A stretch of 64,000 bases of DNA from an uncultured Clostridia bacterium. GTDB taxonomy: Bacteria > Bacillota > Clostridia > Christensenellales > Borkfalkiaceae. Shown one piece after another: positions 16,671-25,228 of the stretch. The notes below the pieces were generated by a model. It was not told the origin of the DNA, did not search any database, and saw only the letters and a list, made by a program, of their open reading frames with translations. The stretch spans positions 1 to 64,000 of the forward strand of contig CAKQRD010000004.1 of NCBI GenBank assembly GCA_934271275.1. Reading direction: 5' to 3'. Positions within the stretch are counted from its first letter, which is position 1, and the number at the start of each line of letters is the position of its first letter. A program made the position numbers and the translations under genes.

Positions 16671-17618
16671 TCAGAACAGCATACAGAACGTTCCCGCAAC
16701 CAAAAGCACAAGCCCCGCAAGAGCCTTTAACGAAAGCTTTTCTTTCAGCGCGAAATACGAGAACGCGACGGTAATCAGAACGCTCGTTTTATCTATCGAA
16801 ACGACCGCGCTCGTCACTCCGTCCTTCAACGCTTTATAATAACATATCCACGAAACGCCCGTCGCTATGCCCGATAAAATTATGAACCACAGCTCTTTTT
16901 TGGGTACGCTTTTCACTTCTTTACCTTTACCCGCAGCAAACACCACTATCCAAGACATAACGAGTACGACGCCCGTCCTTATAAACGTGCCGAGGTTGGA
17001 TTCCACCCCGTCGATGCCAACTTTGCCGAGTATCGAGGTCAGCGCGGCAAACACCGCCGAAAGCACCGCGTACGCGATGTAGCCGAGTTTTTTCTTTTCC
17101 CGTTTTTGCTCGCCTTCGGCTAAGGTTTTCTTCCCCTCTATCGGCTTTTCGCACTCCGCAACGGGTATCTCCGCCGCAAGGGGTTCGACCTTCTTTTTTC
17201 CTTTTTTCTCTATCGTTAAAAACGTGCCGACGGTCATAAGAACTATTCCCGCGCCCTTCCACCAAGAAAAGGGTTCGCCGAGAAACGCGAAAGAAAACAA
17301 AACGGTCAATATCGTACTCGATTTGTCTATCGGAACGACTTTATTTACGTCGCCTATCGAAAGGGCTTTGAAGTAACACAGCCACGAAGCCCCCGTCGCC
17401 AGCCCCGAAAGCACCAGAAAAAGCAAGCTTTTGCCGTCTATACTTGTTATATTTCCCACCGAGCCCGCAATGAGCGCGGTTATGAACGCCATAATAAGAA
17501 CTACGCCCGTTCTGATAGCGGTGGCAATTTTGGAATCGGTGTGTTTTATCCCGCATTTTGCGAGAATAGAGGTTACCCCCGCAAAGAATGCCGAAACCAA
17601 CGCAAAAACTATCCACAT
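16671..17618 (-). CDS. EamA/DMT-family transporter
   Basis: A 315-residue membrane protein made of two homologous five-helix EamA halves. Each half carries a matching YxKAL...VxxIDK motif (FKALSIGDVNKVVPIDKSS and YKALKDGVTSAVVSIDKTS) and a final GxxLxxxGTF helix. A charged cytoplasmic linker (about residues 140-175) joins the halves. The family exports metabolites or amino acids; the substrate is unknown. Confidence 0.88.
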   Translation of the reverse strand: MWIVFALVSAFFAGVTSILAKCGIKHTDSKIATAIRTGVVLIMAFITALIAGSVGNITSIDGKSLLFLVLSGLATGASWLCYFKALSIGDVNKVVPIDKSSTILTVLFSFAFLGEPFSWWKGAGIVLMTVGTFLTIEKKGKKKVEPLAAEIPVAECEKPIEGKKTLAEGEQKREKKKLGYIAYAVLSAVFAALTSILGKVGIDGVESNLGTFIRTGVVLVMSWIVVFAAGKGKEVKSVPKKELWFIILSGIATGVSWICYYKALKDGVTSAVVSIDKTSVLITVAFSYFALKEKLSLKALAGLVLLVAGTFCMLF

Positions 17619-17736
17619 GATCTTTTAACCTTATATATATTGTAATACCTGCGCGTTAAAAAATCAACGAACGGAAGAAAGAAAAATATTTTTTTCGATT
17701 CGACAAAACTTTTCCTGAAAATCACCGTATATTTGA

Positions 17737-17765
17737 TTGACAAATAATAAAAAAAGGTTTATTAT
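17737..17765 (+). promoter_or_regulatory. Promoter of tRNA-fMet
   Basis: Consensus -35 TTGACA (17737-17742), 17-bp spacer, -10 TATTAT (17760-17765), 54 bp upstream of the mature tRNA. Confidence 0.75.
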
Positions 17766-17819
17766 AGGTTAGCACTTTGAGGAGCGGATATATTTTTAAC
17801 CGCTTTTGAAAAGGAATAT

Positions 17820-17899
<80 letters not shown>

Positions 17900-17904
17900 C
17901 AGAA

Positions 17905-17934
17905 AAAACAGCTCGTTTCGGGCTGTTTTTTCTT
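17905..17934. terminator. Terminator after tRNA-fMet, contributed by the element
   Basis: AAAAAACAGC and GCTGTTTTTT form a perfect 10-bp stem around a 10-nt loop. It serves the tRNA on the plus strand and probably the integrase on the minus strand. Confidence 0.75.
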
Positions 17935-18000
17935 GCTTTTGACCACTTGATACCCTTAAACGGGGGTATAAAAACCACCGCTCTCCCCGTTTTTTCAACG

Positions 18001-18018
18001 ATTTGGGGCGAAATTGGG
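18001..18018 (+). repeat. Subterminal 18-bp repeat (left), possible integrase arm site
   Basis: ATTTGGGGCGAAATTGGG occurs here and at 30463-30480, just inside each att site and in the same orientation. The placement suits arm-type binding sites for the tyrosine integrase. Confidence 0.55.
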
Positions 18019-18031
18019 GAGAAAAAACCCT

Positions 18032-19285
18032 TTAATAGGTTACCTTTTTCGCCTGTTCGAGCATAAACTCGTCGCTGTAATGAGTGTAAACGTAGTCGGT
18101 TATTTTTTCCGACTTATGCCCCAACCACCGCGCCACGACTTCCTGCGGAACGCCGCACTCCTGACAGCGGCTCGCAAACGTGTGCCGCAAGTCGTACATA
18201 CGATAGCCGGGAACAAGCTTCGAGAATATTTTCGCGAGTTCGGTCGTTTTGGGAAGCGGCAAAGCCTGCTTTATTTCTTCGACGTACGGCGCAAGCATAG
18301 GCGTTATCGGGATATTTTTATAAACGACGTTGCCGTGGTGCTGCTTCCGGTTCTGAAAAGTAAGAAAGCCCTCTTTCTCAAAACTCACGGATTCCACCTC
18401 GCAAGGTCGGCAACCTGCGTAGAGAAGAATTATAAAATTGTAGCGGTATTTGTTTCCGGAGACGTCGCGCAAAAATTTCTTTTCGACGTCTTTCGGAAGA
18501 GCCTTCCCTATCTCCCGTTTGTGCATAGGAATTTTAACCGCCCGCATCGGCGATTTGTCGAGAACGTCGTTATCGACGGCATATTGAAAAATCGTTCGTA
18601 AAATATAATAACAGTCTTCCGCGGTTCTGAAATATCCTTTCGCGATAATATCGTTCAGGACGCGCTGAATCTGCGGGGCTTTTATATCCTGCAAATAAAA
18701 CCGCCCGAAAGGCGGCAAAATATAATTCTTAAATCGGTTATATGTATTCTCAAACGCTTTTTTGCAAACGTTCATTTTTTTGACGTTAATCAGATAATTT
18801 TCCGCAAACTCCGCAAAACGGTTTTGCCCGCGCTTTGCGACGATTCCCTCGGAAGCGTTCAGAGTGCGACAAAATTCTATCGCTCTGGCCCGCGCTTTTT
18901 TATAGTCCGCGTTACAAAACGACTTGTTAAAGCCGTTCCGTCGGTAGCGGAACTCGTGACACCCGTCGGAACGATGTCTGTAATGTAAATCTTTTAATTT
19001 CGGCATTTCCTTTATCTCCTGTTTTGTAAAAATGTTTTCAATGCCGAAACTGCCCTCTTTCTTATTCAGTTGTAAAACAACGTTACCCGCCGAACGCGGC
19101 GGAACGCCGCCGAGCTTTTCGGCGGCTTTTATTTCGTAGCCTATCTTTTGAGAATAGGCGGCAAAATCAATCACTTTGTCGCGACTGTCGGGCGGAAAAC
19201 CGTCACCCGCTTCATAAATCATCGCGCTGAATCTGTATATCGCGTATTCGAGAAATTCTTTATCCTCTTTCGTGATAAACGGCAT
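18032..19285 (-). CDS. int: Tyrosine integrase of the prophage
   Basis: About 417 residues from ATG 19285 (MPFITKEDKEFLEY), chosen for its AAGGGGGATAAG site; a start 10 codons upstream lacks one. An N-terminal arm-binding region is followed by a SAM-like core-binding domain (KMNVCKKAFENTYNRFKNYI) and a catalytic domain with Arg in YAGCRPCEVE, DLRHTFASR, LGHKS and a C-terminal tyrosine in DYVYTHYSDE. It lies next to attL and reads toward it, the usual arrangement for tRNA-targeting integrases. No excisionase is recognised. Confidence 0.92.
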   Translation of the reverse strand: MPFITKEDKEFLEYAIYRFSAMIYEAGDGFPPDSRDKVIDFAAYSQKIGYEIKAAEKLGGVPPRSAGNVVLQLNKKEGSFGIENIFTKQEIKEMPKLKDLHYRHRSDGCHEFRYRRNGFNKSFCNADYKKARARAIEFCRTLNASEGIVAKRGQNRFAEFAENYLINVKKMNVCKKAFENTYNRFKNYILPPFGRFYLQDIKAPQIQRVLNDIIAKGYFRTAEDCYYILRTIFQYAVDNDVLDKSPMRAVKIPMHKREIGKALPKDVEKKFLRDVSGNKYRYNFIILLYAGCRPCEVESVSFEKEGFLTFQNRKQHHGNVVYKNIPITPMLAPYVEEIKQALPLPKTTELAKIFSKLVPGYRMYDLRHTFASRCQECGVPQEVVARWLGHKSEKITDYVYTHYSDEFMLEQAKKVTY

Positions 19286-19332
19286 AAACTTATCCCCCTT
19301 AAAGTTGGAGAACAATTATACCACTTTCCCGA

Positions 19333-19470
19333 AAAAATTCAAGACGTCGCCGAAGTCAGGCACGCCGCTGCTTTTTCAAATATTCGTCGTTCTTTTCAAT
19401 ATTCCGAGCGTTCCCGAGAAGGATATTCTTTCCGCCCCTCGAAGCGTTCCGGTAAATGCGGAGAAGCTCC
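19333..19470 (-). repeat. Direct repeat encoding repressor tail (copy 1)
   Basis: About 135 bp nearly identical to 20075-20210, same orientation. It encodes the shared C-terminus ELLRIYRNASRGGKNILLGN and following residues, plus a little downstream DNA. Confidence 0.8.
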
Positions 19471-19709
19471 ATTTCCTCCGCGTTGAGCGTTGGGGTAGAA
19501 ACCCTTCCCGCATTTGCCGATTCCTCTCGCCCTAAAAGAAAGTCGGTTGAAACGCCGAAAATATTAGCAAGCTTGACAAGCATTTCGGCGGAGGGTTCAC
19601 ATTTTCCCCTCTCCCAATCCCCGATATTATAATAACAAAGCCCCAACTTCTCCCCCAGCTCTTGCTGTGTCATTCCGATTTCTTTGCGCAGTTCCCTTAT
19701 AATCTCCAT
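19356..19709 (-). CDS. XRE repressor 1 (cI-like, short)
   Basis: 117 residues from ATG 19709 (MEIIRELRKEIGMTQQELGE), with GGGGG upstream. HTH_XRE at residues 3-60 includes GLCYYNIGDWERGKCEPSAE and ends in GVSTDFLLGREE. The C-terminal tail is almost identical to that of repressor 3. It is the last of three tandem repressor genes reading away from the early promoter. Confidence 0.8.
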   Translation of the reverse strand: MEIIRELRKEIGMTQQELGEKLGLCYYNIGDWERGKCEPSAEMLVKLANIFGVSTDFLLGREESANAGRVSTPTLNAEEMELLRIYRNASRGGKNILLGNARNIEKNDEYLKKQRRA

Positions 19710-19728
19710 TTTTCTCTCAACATTCCCC

Positions 19729-20061
19729 CTATTTTTTAGAACATAAATGAAAAAAGCCTTCGGCGGTCGCAAAAACGGCGTTTTTCTCTACTTTGCCGAT
19801 AGCGCGGTAATATCTGACGAGCGCTTTTTCCTCTTCCGTAAACCTTTCGGGAGATCCACCGCGCACGGTGGGCGAGCTTTCGTTCCCGATTAGATAATCG
19901 ACGGTAACGTTAAAATACCGCGCGAGCTTTATAAGCATATTCGGGTCCGGAAGGTTTATCTCTTTTTCATAATTTGCAAAAACCTGACGGCTAACTCCTA
20001 AATTTTCGGCAATTTCAACTTGTGTTTTGCCACTTTCTCGTCTTAACTCTTTTATCCTCAT
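19729..20061 (-). CDS. XRE repressor 2
   Basis: About 110 residues. HTH_XRE is at the N-terminus (MRIKELRRESGKTQVEIAEN, LGVSRQVFANYEKEINLPDP), followed by VTVDYLIGNESS. The tail FTEEEKALVRYYRAIGKVEK has the same 'EEE..L..YRA' pattern as the other two but different sequence. The start could be 20061 or 20070. Confidence 0.78.
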   Translation of the reverse strand: MRIKELRRESGKTQVEIAENLGVSRQVFANYEKEINLPDPNMLIKLARYFNVTVDYLIGNESSPTVRGGSPERFTEEEKALVRYYRAIGKVEKNAVFATAEGFFHLCSKK

Positions 20062-20096
20062 ATTACACACCCGTAAAAATTCAAGACGTCACCGAA

Positions 20097-20462
20097 TCAG
20101 GCGCGCCGCTGCTTTTTCAAATATTCGTCGTTCTTCTCAATATTCCGAGCGTTCCCGAGAAGGATATTCTTCCCGCCCCTCGAAGCGTTCCTATAAATGC
20201 GGAGAAGCTCTTCCTCTTCCGGTTCGAGCTTTAACGTAGATATGCCCTCTCCCCTTGTCGGCTCTTCGTTTCCGATTAGATAATCAGTCGAAACATTAAA
20301 AAATTTCGCCAAAACGGATATAGCCGCGGCATTAGGGTGGCGCAAACCTTTTTCCCAATAACATATAACCGATTTACTATATCCGCAACGTTCTGATAGT
20401 TCTTTAATAGTTAGATTGTTCTCAATTCTCAATTCTCTCAAAATTTCTTTAAATTCGCCCAT
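20097..20462 (-). CDS. XRE repressor 3, promoter-proximal
   Basis: 121 residues: HTH_XRE at residues 5-65 (ELRIENNLTIKELSERCGYS, KSVICYWEKGLRHPN), then VSTDYLIGNEE and the duplicated RIYRNASRGGKNILLGN tail. It is transcribed divergently from the early genes across the operator region 20507-20590 and is the likely lysogeny repressor. Confidence 0.8.
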   Translation of the reverse strand: MGEFKEILRELRIENNLTIKELSERCGYSKSVICYWEKGLRHPNAAAISVLAKFFNVSTDYLIGNEEPTRGEGISTLKLEPEEEELLRIYRNASRGGKNILLGNARNIEKNDEYLKKQRRA

Positions 20463-20506
20463 AAGGACACCCCTAAACGCTAATTTTTAAAAATAATAGC
20501 ATAATT

Positions 20507-20590
20507 TTCACAAAAGTGGTTGACAGATTCGCAAATGTGGTATATAATTTTTACGAAAAATTCACAAAAGTGAATTTGTCAAGTTCACAA
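20507..20590 (+). promoter_or_regulatory. Early promoter with repeated operators
   Basis: A consensus promoter has TTGACA (20520-20525), 17 bp, TATAAT (20543-20548). Operator-like sites with the pattern TTCAC-AAAA-GTGAA are at 20507-20519 (before the -35), 20528-20540 (in the spacer) and 20561-20574 (perfect palindrome, downstream of the start). A half-site follows at 20584. Repressor bound at these sites would shut the early operon. This is the genetic switch of the element. Confidence 0.85.
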
Positions 20591-20610
20591 AAAAGGAGAT
20601 AGAGGACGAA

Positions 20611-20952
20611 ATGGAACAAGACAAGAACAAAGAAGCAGGTTTCGGCGGTCGCCAAACGGAACGCGAGGAAACGCAGAGCGCGCGCGAGGCGGCGCGTCGG
20701 GAACGAGAAGCAGCTCTCGAACGCGCTCGCAGGAATGAAGACATCTGCGAAGCCTACGACGCGCTTTGCCGTTGCCTCGACGAACGAAAGATTATGCTTG
20801 ACGCGGTAAAAGCTATCGAACTCCGACACGAGGACGGGGAGCAATGCCTGGAAGACGAGGCGAGCGTGTTCTATCGAATCGCCGATAGCAACGAACGGGA
20901 ATTTTTATATTTTAGCATTTTAACAGGAATGTTCGTTCCTAACGAGATTTAA
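20611..20952 (+). CDS. Hypothetical early protein, acidic/charged
   Basis: A 113-residue protein. Residues 1-50 are a charged helix rich in Arg/Glu (RQTEREETQSAREAARRERE). The second half has three cysteines or nearby pairs (CEAYDALCRCLDERKIML) and a helical end. No family recognised. It is the first gene under the early promoter, with AAGGAG upstream. Confidence 0.65.
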   Translation: MEQDKNKEAGFGGRQTEREETQSAREAARREREAALERARRNEDICEAYDALCRCLDERKIMLDAVKAIELRHEDGEQCLEDEASVFYRIADSNEREFLYFSILTGMFVPNEI

Positions 20953-20966
20953 CGGAGGGCGCGAGA

Positions 20967-21188
20967 ATGGAGTTTTTATATTTTTTCTTTGGCTTCTCGA
21001 TAGGCTTTGTAATGCTTTGTGCGTTCCTCGGCATCAGCGACAGGCTTGAAAAAAAGAGCATAGAAAACGACCGCGAGGAGCTGAACGAAGAGCGCGAAAA
21101 GTTCGAGCAAGAAAAAAGGCTTTTCGCGGTTGAAAAGAATTTATTCGAGATAGAGAAAAAGGAGAAGAACGAGAATGAACGAGTTTAG
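20967..21188 (+). CDS. Small membrane protein with coiled coil
   Basis: A 73-residue protein: an N-terminal transmembrane helix (FLYFFFGFSIGFVMLCAFLG), then a highly charged helix (ENDREELNEEREKFEQEKRL) likely to form a coiled coil in the cytoplasm. GGAGG precedes the ATG. It overlaps the YopX gene by 14 nt. Function unknown. Confidence 0.65.
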   Translation: MEFLYFFFGFSIGFVMLCAFLGISDRLEKKSIENDREELNEEREKFEQEKRLFAVEKNLFEIEKKEKNENERV

Positions 21189-21657
21189 AATGAGGCAAAA
21201 GGCGGGAATTAAATTAAATCCGCCGACAACCTACTGCCGCGGTAAAGTCAGAAACAAGAAAAAGGACGTAGTATACTCCTTCCAGAGTGCGCGCGCGAGC
21301 GGCTTCCGTACCGCCCCGTATTACAGTTTAGACGGCTTCGAGGTTATCCCCGAAACGTTCACAGTCTGGACGGGCAAATACGATAAAAATATGAAAGCGG
21401 TATTTGCCGGGGATTTTGTAAAGTTCGAATACGACATAGCAGAAGTTGACGGGACGCACGACAAAGGCGAATGCGTTTACCTCGTTCATTGGAACGACGA
21501 GCTCGGCGGGTACGCGCTCGGCGGAGAGTTCGGGGACGAGTGCGGCGGGCTGGAAGACGTCCCCGAATTCGAGGTCGTAGGAAACGTTTTTGACAATCCG
21601 GAACTTGCCGAAAAATTCTATACGGCTTGGATAGACCGCAAAAAAGCGGAAAAATGA
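21175..21657 (+). CDS. YopX-family phage protein
   Basis: A 160-residue protein with the YopX pattern: FEVIPETFTVWTGKYDKNMK followed by AVFAGDFVKFEYD, an HWNDE strand, and the closing EVVGNVFDNPELAEKF. YopX proteins occur in many phages of Bacillota; their role is not established. The ATG at 21175 has AAGGAG 10 nt upstream. Confidence 0.82.
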   Translation: MNEFRMRQKAGIKLNPPTTYCRGKVRNKKKDVVYSFQSARASGFRTAPYYSLDGFEVIPETFTVWTGKYDKNMKAVFAGDFVKFEYDIAEVDGTHDKGECVYLVHWNDELGGYALGGEFGDECGGLEDVPEFEVVGNVFDNPELAEKFYTAWIDRKKAEK

Positions 21658-21680
21658 CGAGATACGAGAGGGACGGAGAA

Positions 21681-21998
21681 ATGGAACTTATAATATCGGA
21701 CGGGCACCTTATAAAGCGCGACAATAAAAAACTTTCGATAGAATTTTTCAAAAATGCGGAAGGCGAAAGAATGAAAAAGATATGGGAGCTTCTGAACGCT
21801 CCGACCTTCCCGAACAAAAAAGGAGACAAAAAGAAAATGAAAAAAATAGAGTGGTACGTAATAACGTATAAAAACGACGTCGGGAACGACGTCACCGAAC
21901 ATTATCCCACCGCGCTGGCGATGACGCTCGCGGGGATAAAGTTAAAACGCCGCGGAATCGCTTTCACCAAAAGCCACCGCGTTGCGAACGTGGAATAG
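21681..21998 (+). CDS. Hypothetical early protein
   Basis: 105 residues from ATG 21681 (MELIISDGHLIKRDNKKLSI), chosen for its GGACGGAG site. An alternative ATG at 21654 overlaps the YopX stop. The C-terminal half (MKKIEWYVITYKNDVGNDVT) has its own in-frame ATG and AAAGGAG, so a second short product is possible. No family recognised. Confidence 0.6.
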   Translation: MELIISDGHLIKRDNKKLSIEFFKNAEGERMKKIWELLNAPTFPNKKGDKKKMKKIEWYVITYKNDVGNDVTEHYPTALAMTLAGIKLKRRGIAFTKSHRVANVE

Positions 21999-22024
21999 CT
22001 CGTCCTCATCATTTCCCTAAACGC

Positions 22025-22063
22025 CCGCCGCGGGTTCTTTGACTCTTATTTGTCCCGCGGCGG
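22025..22063. other. GC-rich hairpin between early and structural genes
   Basis: CCGCCGCGGG (22025-22034) and CCCGCGGCGG (22054-22063) form a 10-bp GC stem with a 19-nt loop and no T-run. Filamentous phages separate early and coat genes with a terminator, so attenuation is plausible. Confidence 0.45.
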
Positions 22064-22142
22064 CATATATCCCCCGACGTAAAGGCGTTCGGCGAGTTCG
22101 AGGCTCGCGGGGGAAATACAGTAAAAGGAGAGAAACGGCACT

Positions 22143-22301
22143 ATGGAAAAAACCGCAAAAAAAATCGGTTTGGCACTCGGAATCGTGGCGTGCGCTATCT
22201 TTATCGGCACTTCGGTGGCGGGCTGGATAGGCAAAAAAGACGATAACAAGAAAGATGATTCGACGAATCAGACCGCAGTGGTTCACGTTATCGAAGCGTA
22301 A
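22143..22301 (+). CDS. 52-residue membrane protein, candidate coat or minor virion protein
   Basis: Starts MEKTAKKIGLALGIVACAIF and continues with IGTSVAGW, a charged linker (KKDDNKKDDSTNQ) and a short hydrophobic end. It has one transmembrane helix after a basic N-terminus. An AAAGGAG lies 12 nt upstream. Its stop overlaps the next start by one base. Size and position fit the small coat proteins of inoviruses, although the charge order differs from pVIII. Confidence 0.6.
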   Translation: MEKTAKKIGLALGIVACAIFIGTSVAGWIGKKDDNKKDDSTNQTAVVHVIEA

Positions 22302-22516
22302 TGCAAACGGTAGGGCTATTTACAATGGCTCTGTGGGCGGTTCGGAAGGTCGTAAGTTTTCTGCCGAATATATTCGACATACTTACGAACCTTTCGGGCG
22401 GGCTCATCAGTCAGCTATTAGTTATATTTTTCTGCATAAAAATTTTGCCGCTGTTCGTCGAACTGTTCGTAAAAGGCGTTCAGGCGTTCGTGTGGCTTTT
22501 ACATAAATTTGAGTAA
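22301..22516 (+). CDS. 71-residue hydrophobic protein, candidate virion/assembly protein
   Basis: MQTVGLFTMALWAVRKVVSF and following residues are almost entirely hydrophobic, with two likely membrane helices (LLVIFFCIKILPLFVELFV). Translation is coupled to the previous gene (TAATG). It resembles in style the pVI/pIX-type minor proteins, but sequence alone cannot prove this. Confidence 0.6.
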   Translation: MQTVGLFTMALWAVRKVVSFLPNIFDILTNLSGGLISQLLVIFFCIKILPLFVELFVKGVQAFVWLLHKFE

Positions 22517-22533
22517 CAAGGAGAAAAAACGAA

Positions 22534-24285
22534 ATGACGAAGCGAATAAAACGCTTTTGTATAATCGGCTTGACGGCGATAGGATTTCTATGCGCCGCGC
22601 TTTTGGTTATGGGCGAACCTTCGGCGACAAGCGCGGAAGAGACGCGCTTTAATTTTACCGGCGGCGCGTATCTGAAAGTGCCGACGGAAGACGTCGAAAA
22701 CGTAGACGCTTCGAGCTTTAAGCTCGCGTTCGAGCTGAACAAACTCACGACCGACTTCGAGGACGTGCGCAACGAACTTTCAAGTTCTTATTCGTGGGAT
22801 TCAAAGCCGTATTACTCTTATTACGTTGACGTTTACAGAAAAGGACGCGAAGAATCCGACAGTAAGCTTATATACAGAGAAGGCATAGAGTATAGACAAG
22901 CAAGCCCCGTTGACGTTTCGTGGGCGCAGAACAAACTCGTTTACTATGCCGAAAATATAGAGTTTGCCGACCAGTATTACAAGAACGCGAGGTCTTTCGC
23001 GACAATGTTCGAGAACGACGAACTCGTATCGAGCAAAGACGGCTTTCAAATGCGCATAAAACGCGGCGTAACGCAGTCGAACCTCCCGTTCTGGGAGAAC
23101 TCCGAGGGTAAAAAGATAACGCGAATCGTCATAACTCCCGACAGCCCGAACACGCAGTATTTCGTCAAGTTCAGCTATAAGTTTTTCAGGTTCAGAACGA
23201 GCGGCTTTTTAAATAACAAGAGCGAGACGATAACGGGCGAATGCACTTCGGAAGCTCGAAGCTTGCACGAAATATTCACGAGTATGAACACGCTCGGCGT
23301 TTTGGAAGCGCAGCTCAAAAGCGTGAACGAAAAAGCGTACGATTACGCCGATTCCGTTTTGAACAAGAGAACGCTCGAAAACATTTCGATAACATATCTC
23401 GAAGAGATAGCGGGAACGCCGTTCGCGACGAAAAAGACCATAAGCGCGCAGGCGTACGCGATAAACGGCGTCATCGGGCGCGAAGACCTTTTGAGCGCGA
23501 CGAACAAGCAAACGTTCAGCGTATTCAGCGACGCGTGGACGCATAGCAATAACGGCAATGCGTATACGATAACGTATAACAAGTCAAAATGGTTAAGGGC
23601 GCGCGCGGTTGACGGCAACGACCAAGATTATTTTTTGGATATAAATTTGAGCTATGCAGATTTCTATAAAAAGTACATAAATACGGGCGTTATGACGAAC
23701 GACGCGTTCGAGTACGTTTATTCGACGGCGATTTATAAAAAGTATGCAAAACAGCTCGAAAATTACACGACCGAAGAAGTCTACGGATATTTCGGCTTTG
23801 TGGTTATCCCGAAGTCGTATACGTTAAACAGAGTTTTCGCCGACCTTTTCGACGTAGAGCAGTCGTCGGAAGGCGCGGTTCACGGGCTGAATTACGGTTT
23901 AAATTTAACTTTGGGCAGTTATAACAACCTTTTGCAAGCTTACGGCTACGACTTTTTAGGGCGAATCTGGAACGACGTCTGGAAGGCGTGTACAACGGGC
24001 GAAGAATCCGCGACGGCGTACGTTTTGTATATGACGCCCTCGAATGAGAAGGCGCATATATCAGATCCGGGCGACAAAGACGGAACGCCGCCGATATTAC
24101 AGCCGTTTCAAAAGATAGGCGGAATAATCGGAAAGATTTTTAACGGAATAACGAGCGCGTTCGATACGGCGATAAACTTCGTAAACGGTCTTTCGGGAAC
24201 GTGGAAAGTCGTTCTCGCGGTAGCGATAATCGCGGCGGTCGTCGTCCTGCTGGTGGCGTATGCAAAGTATTCAAAAAAACGATAA
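22534..24285 (+). CDS. Large secreted, C-terminally anchored protein (pIII/pVI-like position)
   Basis: A 583-residue protein. The signal peptide is FCIIGLTAIGFLCAALLVMG, with likely cleavage after ATSA. A long extracellular beta-rich region follows, then an amphipathic glycine-rich segment (GGIIGKIFNGITSAFDTAIN), and a C-terminal membrane helix WKVVLAVAIIAAVVVLLVAY with a KYSKKR tail. This topology and its place before the ATPase match filamentous phage adsorption proteins. No domain is recognised in the ectodomain. Confidence 0.65.
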   Translation: MTKRIKRFCIIGLTAIGFLCAALLVMGEPSATSAEETRFNFTGGAYLKVPTEDVENVDASSFKLAFELNKLTTDFEDVRNELSSSYSWDSKPYYSYYVDVYRKGREESDSKLIYREGIEYRQASPVDVSWAQNKLVYYAENIEFADQYYKNARSFATMFENDELVSSKDGFQMRIKRGVTQSNLPFWENSEGKKITRIVITPDSPNTQYFVKFSYKFFRFRTSGFLNNKSETITGECTSEARSLHEIFTSMNTLGVLEAQLKSVNEKAYDYADSVLNKRTLENISITYLEEIAGTPFATKKTISAQAYAINGVIGREDLLSATNKQTFSVFSDAWTHSNNGNAYTITYNKSKWLRARAVDGNDQDYFLDINLSYADFYKKYINTGVMTNDAFEYVYSTAIYKKYAKQLENYTTEEVYGYFGFVVIPKSYTLNRVFADLFDVEQSSEGAVHGLNYGLNLTLGSYNNLLQAYGYDFLGRIWNDVWKACTTGEESATAYVLYMTPSNEKAHISDPGDKDGTPPILQPFQKIGGIIGKIFNGITSAFDTAINFVNGLSGTWKVVLAVAIIAAVVVLLVAYAKYSKKR

Positions 24286-24304
24286 AAAAAAGGAGATAAA
24301 AAAA

Positions 24305-25228
24305 ATGACAAAAACGAATAAAACACTTTTAACGCTGATATTTGCGGGGCTGTTAGCAATTTGCGCAGGCTTTGCGGCTTTATTTTCCCGCCCCGCCGCA
24401 CAAGCAAAAGCGGAAGGAACGGAAACGAAGGAATATGTTGAATCGTTAGAATACGGGGAAGCCGTTTCTCTCGTTGCCGAAAGCGATAACGAGAACGAAA
24501 GAAATTATGAACTTCCGCTTGATACGTGGATGTTAATAAACAATACAGATTTTAAGGTAAGGCTTCTTGTAAACGGTGATGAGATTGTTTCAATCGGTTC
24601 TCCAACTGAATCCTGGACAACCACGGAAGGTGTTAGTTATTTTCTGAAAAATCAGTATTTAGGCTATTTAAAATTTGACAGTAAAAAAATCAATTCCGTT
24701 TATTTAAAGAGATATTTACCCAAAGAGATTAAAGAAGGAGTATTGATTGACGAGAGTTGTAATTTCTTAAAAATCAGTAAAACTGCCGAAGCACCCGTGA
24801 CGTACACCCTCACGTTCAAGGACGGAGAGAACGTTCTCGGCACGGTAGAAGCGGAAGAGAACGCAAAGCTTGCCGCGGCTGATATTTCTACGATAAGCAC
24901 AACGAAAGAAGGCTATACGTTCAAGGGTTGGAGCTATACGGAGAACGGCGACGTCCTCGACCTCGAAGCGGAAACGGTAACGGAGAACAAAACGCTTTAC
25001 GCGGTGTACGAAAAGAACGCCGAACCGACAGAGCCGACAGAACCGACAGAACCGACAGAACCGACAGATCCGGAGAACCCCGACAAGAATTTCGAGGACA
25101 AAGTGAAAGACTTCGGGGACAAGGCAAGCGAATGGCTCGAAAAGAACGTAGGTTTGAGCATATCGGGCGGCGCGGTTATCGTGATTTTAATCGCCGCGGC
25201 GATTCTCATTTTTTCAAAACGCAGATAA
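24305..25228 (+). CDS. Secreted protein with one InlB-type repeat and Pro/Thr linker
   Basis: 307 residues from ATG 24305 (AAGGAG upstream). Signal peptide LLTLIFAGLLAICAGFAALF. Near residue 210 is a Listeria-Bacteroides (Flg_new) repeat ending TFKGWSYTENGDVLDLEAET and TLYAVYE. A TEP tandem linker from 9-bp DNA repeats (25024-25069) and a C-terminal helix VIVILIAAAILIF with KRR follow. It is anchored in the membrane before assembly. On a filamentous phage it could be a receptor-binding or spacer protein. Confidence 0.7.
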   Translation: MTKTNKTLLTLIFAGLLAICAGFAALFSRPAAQAKAEGTETKEYVESLEYGEAVSLVAESDNENERNYELPLDTWMLINNTDFKVRLLVNGDEIVSIGSPTESWTTTEGVSYFLKNQYLGYLKFDSKKINSVYLKRYLPKEIKEGVLIDESCNFLKISKTAEAPVTYTLTFKDGENVLGTVEAEENAKLAAADISTISTTKEGYTFKGWSYTENGDVLDLEAETVTENKTLYAVYEKNAEPTEPTEPTEPTEPTDPENPDKNFEDKVKDFGDKASEWLEKNVGLSISGGAVIVILIAAAILIFSKRR

